A DNA stretch of 64,000 nucleotides. It comes from an uncultured Bradyrhizobium sp. (GTDB lineage Bacteria > Pseudomonadota > Alphaproteobacteria > Rhizobiales > Xanthobacteraceae). Position 1 is the first letter of the stretch; each line of letters begins with the position of its first letter. The DNA lies in contig NZ_CAKZHY010000122.1 of assembly GCF_936928535.1 (NCBI RefSeq), forward strand, positions 1-64,000, in the 5' to 3' direction. The notes under the pieces are model-generated. The model did no database searches. It saw only the letters and a list, made by a program, of their open reading frames with translations, and was not told where the DNA came from. Position numbers and translations under genes: made by a program. Of the stretch, positions 60,283 to 64,000 are shown one piece after another.

Positions 60283-61806
60283 ATGACGCGTCGGTTTTTC
60301 GGAATTCTGGCCGCGCTGGGCCTGGCGGCGAGCCTCACTGGTTTCGCCAGCGTTGCCCATGCCGAAAAGCGCGTCGCGCTCGTGATCGGCAACAACGATT
60401 ACAAGAACGTTCCAAAACTTCAGAAAGCCGTCAACGACGCCCGCACCATGGGTGACACGCTGAAGCAGCTCGGCTTCCAGGTGATGGTCGCCGAAAACCA
60501 GAACCGTCAGCAATTTGCCGAGACCTTGCTGGCCTTCGACCGCGCGATCGAACCGGGCGACACTGCGTTCTTCTTCTATGCCGGCCATGGATTCGAGATT
60601 GCAGGTCAGAATTATCTGCTGCCGACCGACGTGCCGGCTGCGACCGAGGGTCAGGAAGAGCTGGTGCGCGACGCCTCGATCCTTGCGGACCGTGTCGTCG
60701 AGCGTCTCCAGAACAAGAAGGCACGCGCCTCGATCCTGGTGTTCGATGCCTGCCGCAACAATCCGTTCGAGCGCTCGGGCACGCGCGCGGTCGCCGGCGG
60801 CGGGGGCCTTGCGCCGATGACACAGCTGCCCGAAGGCGTGTTCTCGGTGTTCTCGGCCGGTCCGCGCCAGACCGCGCTCGATCGTCTCTCCAACGACGAT
60901 GCCAATCCCAATTCAGTGTTCACGCGCACCTTCGCCAAGGAACTGCTCCAGCCCGGTGAAAATCTCGTGCAGGTTGCCCAGCACACGCGCAGGCTGGTCA
61001 GCGAGATGGCCGATACCGTCAAGCACAAGCAGGTGCCTGTCTATTTCGACCAGATGGTCGACGACGTCTTCCTCAGTGGCGCTGCCAAGGATGCGGCCGC
61101 CGCCGCGGCGCGGCCAGCCGATCCGCCGCCGCAAAAGCTCGCAGCGCTGCCGCCGGTGTCGGTGCCGCGCGTGCCGAAGGAGGAGAGCACCAATGCGCCG
61201 ATCGCGAGCTTCTCTCGGCACAATGGCGGCTGGAGCGTGACGTTCTCCTTCGCCGATCCCACCATCGGGATCTCCTGGCGCATGGCCGGCAGCGGCGATT
61301 TCCGCGAGACCGGATTCATCGACACGCTCGATCCGCGCACGCGCAAGCGGCTGCCGAACCCGTCGATCGAGCTGCCGCCGGATGCGCAGGCCGGCACCAT
61401 CGAGGTTCGCTACGTCGACGCGTCCGGCGACATGCAGGGGCCATTCCCCATCAAGTTCGATCCCGAAGCGGCGCTGATCCGCGACCAGCGCAAGATCCTC
61501 GACATGACCGCCACGAGCTGGCTGTCGTTCCGCCAGTTCAACGGGCTGCTGGTCTACTATTCCCATCTGCTGTCGTATCGCTGCGCGATCCGCGAGGCGA
61601 GGATCGGCATCGACACGTCGGTGCCGGACAAAGTGCTGAAGCTGCCGGCTTGCGATCTCCGCGATCCCTCGGCGATTACGGCCGGCATGCAGCTCTATGA
61701 GAAACTGCCCCCAGCGACGCAATTCATGTCGGTCGAATTGACCTACCGCGACGGCAGCGTGTCGGAAGTGAAGACTTTTCGCACGGCTAACCGCAGCAAC
61801 AATTGA
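60283..61806 (+). CDS. exported caspase-like (peptidase C14) protein
   Basis: This is a 507-residue protein with a signal peptide about 1-27 ending AHA. The caspase-like fold (about 29-260) begins KRVALVIGNNDYKNVPKLQKAVNDA. The catalytic dyad is His102 in FFFYAGHGFE and Cys157 in VFDACRNNPF. A Pro/Ala-rich linker (about 265-300) leads to a C-terminal domain (about 300-507) of unknown fold. Bacterial orthocaspases cleave after basic residues. Target and compartment role are unknown. The start has GGGAA upstream. It is divergent from an AraC-type regulator, its likely controller. Confidence 0.93.
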   Translation: MTRRFFGILAALGLAASLTGFASVAHAEKRVALVIGNNDYKNVPKLQKAVNDARTMGDTLKQLGFQVMVAENQNRQQFAETLLAFDRAIEPGDTAFFFYAGHGFEIAGQNYLLPTDVPAATEGQEELVRDASILADRVVERLQNKKARASILVFDACRNNPFERSGTRAVAGGGGLAPMTQLPEGVFSVFSAGPRQTALDRLSNDDANPNSVFTRTFAKELLQPGENLVQVAQHTRRLVSEMADTVKHKQVPVYFDQMVDDVFLSGAAKDAAAAAARPADPPPQKLAALPPVSVPRVPKEESTNAPIASFSRHNGGWSVTFSFADPTIGISWRMAGSGDFRETGFIDTLDPRTRKRLPNPSIELPPDAQAGTIEVRYVDASGDMQGPFPIKFDPEAALIRDQRKILDMTATSWLSFRQFNGLLVYYSHLLSYRCAIREARIGIDTSVPDKVLKLPACDLRDPSAITAGMQLYEKLPPATQFMSVELTYRDGSVSEVKTFRTANRSNN

Positions 61807-61887
61807 GCGGTTCCTCGGATTTGAGCATGCTCCCGACGTTCGCTAGCGCTACAATCGCCCCGGCGATGCAGCAGCGAAGGGCGGGTC

Positions 61888-63135
61888 ATGGAGACAGTTA
61901 CCCCAGAACAGCGGTCCCCGCGCGTCCGCAAAGCCCGCTGTTGCATCGTCGGCGGCGGCCCTGCGGGCATGATGCTCGGCTACCTCCTGGGACGGGCCGG
62001 CATCGATGTCGTGGTGCTGGAGAAGCACGCTGATTTCTTCCGCGACTTTCGCGGGGATACCGTGCATCCCTCGACGCTTCAGGTGCTGGACGAGCTCGGC
62101 CTCATCGACGGATTTCTCAAGCTGCCGCATCAGCGCCTGCAAAAGATGGACGGCCTGTTCGGCGGCGCCAAGGTGCGGATCGCCGATCTCAGCCGGCTGA
62201 AGACGAAATACCCTTTCATCGCTTTCATGCCGCAATGGGATTTTCTCAATTTCCTGCGCGAGGCCGGCAAGCGTTTCGCCTCGCTCGAGGTGTTGATGAG
62301 CGCGGAGGCGATCGACCTGATCCGCCGCGGCGACACCGTTGCCGGCGTGCGCGCGAAGACGCCCGACGGCACCGTCGATATCGAGGCGGATCTCACCATC
62401 GCCTGCGACGGCCGGCACTCCACGGTGCGCGAGCGCGCAGGTCTTGCCGTCGAGGAGATCGGTGCACCGATGGACGTGCTCTGGTTCCGCGTGGGCCGCA
62501 AGCTGGACGAGACCGAGAACCTGTTTGCGCGCGTCGAACCCGGCAAGATGATGATCACCTTCGATCGCGGCGACTATTGGCAATGCGCCTACGTGATCGC
62601 CAAAGGTCAATATGATGCGGTGAAGGCGAGGGGACTGCAGGCACTGCTCGACGATGTCGTGCGCATGGCGCCGGTCCTCAGCCACGGCATCGCCGACGTC
62701 AAGAGCTTCGACGACGTGAAGTTGCTGACGGTCGCGATCAACCGCTTGCCGCGCTGGACGCAGCCGGGCCTGCTTCTCATCGGCGACGCCGCGCATGCGA
62801 TGTCGCCGGTGGGTGGCGTCGGCGTCAATCTGGCCGTGCAGGATGCGGTCGCGACCGCTAACCTGCTCGCCGGGAAGCTGATGCGCGGCTGCCCATCCGA
62901 GCAGGAGCTCGATGCCGTTAGGCGCCGCCGCGAATTCCCGGTGAAGATGACGCAGGCGATGCAGGTGGTCGTGCAGAACAACATCATCAGCGGTGCGCTC
63001 AAGCGCGGGGGCCAGCCGCTCAAGGTGCCGCTGATCCTGCGCGCGATTTCCGCATGGCCATGGCTCCAGGGCATTCCCGCGCACTTCATCGCCATCGGCG
63101 TGCGGCCCGAGCACGTGCATTCGCCTGTCGCCTGA
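61888..63135 (+). CDS. FAD-dependent monooxygenase (PHBH fold)
   Basis: This 415-residue flavoprotein has the FAD motif CCIVGGGPAGMMLGYLLGRAG near 20-40, HADFFRDFRGDTVHPSTLQVL, and the second FAD motif LLIGDAAHAMSPVGGVGVNLAVQDA. The family hydroxylates aromatic compounds (PF01494); some relatives act in ubiquinone synthesis. The substrate is not known. It follows the caspase-like gene by 81 bp without functional overlap. Confidence 0.92.
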   Translation: METVTPEQRSPRVRKARCCIVGGGPAGMMLGYLLGRAGIDVVVLEKHADFFRDFRGDTVHPSTLQVLDELGLIDGFLKLPHQRLQKMDGLFGGAKVRIADLSRLKTKYPFIAFMPQWDFLNFLREAGKRFASLEVLMSAEAIDLIRRGDTVAGVRAKTPDGTVDIEADLTIACDGRHSTVRERAGLAVEEIGAPMDVLWFRVGRKLDETENLFARVEPGKMMITFDRGDYWQCAYVIAKGQYDAVKARGLQALLDDVVRMAPVLSHGIADVKSFDDVKLLTVAINRLPRWTQPGLLLIGDAAHAMSPVGGVGVNLAVQDAVATANLLAGKLMRGCPSEQELDAVRRRREFPVKMTQAMQVVVQNNIISGALKRGGQPLKVPLILRAISAWPWLQGIPAHFIAIGVRPEHVHSPVA

Positions 63136-63314
63136 CGTAGCGATTTGGTAGGGATAATGCCGCGTTAAATTGCGGCGTTCGCGTTGCGCGCGTGCAACAG
63201 CGCAAACGCATTCGCTGGCCGCCAAGCGCCAATCCGCCGTCTTAACTTTCTTGATTCAAATTTGAGTAAGAACTGCGTGTGAGCGTACGCCCATCAAAGG
63301 ACACGGGATGTACC

Positions 63315-64000
63315 ATGCGTAACAAATTGATTGCTGCCTTCGCCTGCACGACCGCTCTGGTTTCGACCGGCGCTGCTTCCGCCGCCGATCTCGCCGCGCG
63401 TCCTTACACCAAGGCGCCTGCTTACATCGAACCGCTGTTCAACTGGACCGGCTTCTATGTCGGTGGCCATATCGGCGGCGCCTGGACCAACGAGCAATTC
63501 ATCAACAATGGTGTCGGCGCGCCGTTCGGCGACCTCGTTCCGGGCCAGGGCTACCGTCAGCGCAGCGCCGGCATCATGGGCGGCGCCCAGATCGGCTACA
63601 ACTGGCAGGCCAACAACTACGTGTTCGGCATGGAGGGCACGATCTCCGGCCTCGACAACAAAGGCACCGTCGTGAACAACGCGTTCGGTGCGGGCGATGA
63701 CATCTTCAGCTGGCGTGCGAACGTTCTCGCGACCGTCGTTGGTCGCGCCGGCTTCGCCGTTCAGAACAACCTGTTCTACGTCAAGGGCGGCTATGCCGGC
63801 GTGAACAACCGTCTCAACGTCACCGACACCGTCGGCGTGGCCCAAGGCTCGGGCGGTCAGACTCACTGGGCCAACGGCTGGACCGTCGGCGCCGGCTGGG
63901 AATACGGCATCACCCGCAACTGGATCGTCGGCCTCGAATACAATTACGCGGCCTTCGGCAGCCAGACCTATCAGCTCGGCGGCACGTCCGGAAACTACAC
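63315..64000 (+). CDS. outer-membrane beta-barrel protein, N-terminal part (runs off window)
   Basis: At least 228 residues; the frame is still open at the right edge. A signal peptide (MRNKLIAAFACTTALVSTG to AASA, about 1-23) is followed by ADLAARPYTKAPAY and the typical FNWTGFYVGGHIGGAWTN opening of Omp25/OmpW-like beta-barrels (OMP_b-brl). Alternating strands continue (GGAQIGYNWQ, WTVGAGWEYGITRNW). This is a frequent, multi-copy family in Bradyrhizobium; role structural or porin-like. Confidence 0.9.
   Translation, partial: MRNKLIAAFACTTALVSTGAASAADLAARPYTKAPAYIEPLFNWTGFYVGGHIGGAWTNEQFINNGVGAPFGDLVPGQGYRQRSAGIMGGAQIGYNWQANNYVFGMEGTISGLDNKGTVVNNAFGAGDDIFSWRANVLATVVGRAGFAVQNNLFYVKGGYAGVNNRLNVTDTVGVAQGSGGQTHWANGWTVGAGWEYGITRNWIVGLEYNYAAFGSQTYQLGGTSGNY

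Noticed and set aside
61849..63225. 458-codon minus-strand frame opposite the FAD monooxygenase
   Set aside because: Shadow of a well-defined FAD enzyme with two FAD motifs; no family features in the reverse frame.
1..64000. CRISPR array, tRNA/rRNA genes, insertion sequences or prophage
   Set aside because: No regularly spaced direct repeats, no tRNA-like cloverleaf or CCA-flanked dyads, and no transposase or integrase motifs were seen.

Overview
The window is high-GC alphaproteobacterial chromosome, almost certainly Bradyrhizobium or a very close relative. This judgement rests on gene families and order (DUF2155-aat; aroQ-accB-accC; rne / amiC-PBP1A-prfB; sufB-C-D-S with an IscA-like protein), on a DUF1236 exported protein, on a Bradyrhizobium-type outer-membrane beta-barrel at the right edge, and on intergenic inverted repeats of a kind common in that genus. 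It is a core-genome segment. I saw no insertion sequence, prophage, integron, CRISPR array, rRNA or tRNA.

Left part (1-13.8 kb): the end of a DUF2155 gene and aat; a tightly overlapping signalling operon (CHASE3 histidine kinase, response regulator, receiver-HisKA_2 kinase); aroQ-accB-accC; a DUF1236 exported protein behind a good candidate EcfG general-stress promoter; a periplasmic DsbA-like protein; an M48-TPR protease; then an aminotransferase, bioY and dctA on the plus strand.

Middle part (13.9-34 kb): an amidase-MFS-FAD oxidoreductase operon divergent from an XRE-cupin regulator; rne, encoding RNase E with a remarkable His/Asp-rich insert inside its S1 domain, divergent from the cell-wall genes amiC and PBP1A; prfB with a classical programmed +1 frameshift; a 3-hydroxyisobutyrate-dehydrogenase-like enzyme; two EamA transporters, the second broken by a frameshift; an orphan branched-chain-type substrate-binding protein; an M23 cell-wall peptidase; and a Bcp peroxiredoxin with a Lys/Ala-rich N-terminal tail.

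Right part (34-64 kb): a 1,236-residue AsmA-like envelope protein, a 28-residue putative membrane peptide, DoxX, an MFS transporter, tyrS divergent from anmK, and a GST-SMR pair whose promoter is covered by three copies of one palindrome. Next come DUF1697, an alpha/beta hydrolase, a LytTR regulator divergent from an acyltransferase, and a nifS-like gene followed by the suf operon. After these lie a TfoX-like protein, fabA, a GGDEF protein, a DEAD-box helicase, an AraC regulator divergent from a secreted caspase-like protein, an FAD monooxygenase and the truncated outer-membrane protein.

I did not find a clearly new multi-gene system. The most distinctive sequence-level signals are the triple operator at 43025-43087, the histidine-rich RNase E insert, the EcfG-type promoter at 7935-7959, the TTAA-N7-TTAA box before amiC, and the frameshifted EamA gene.
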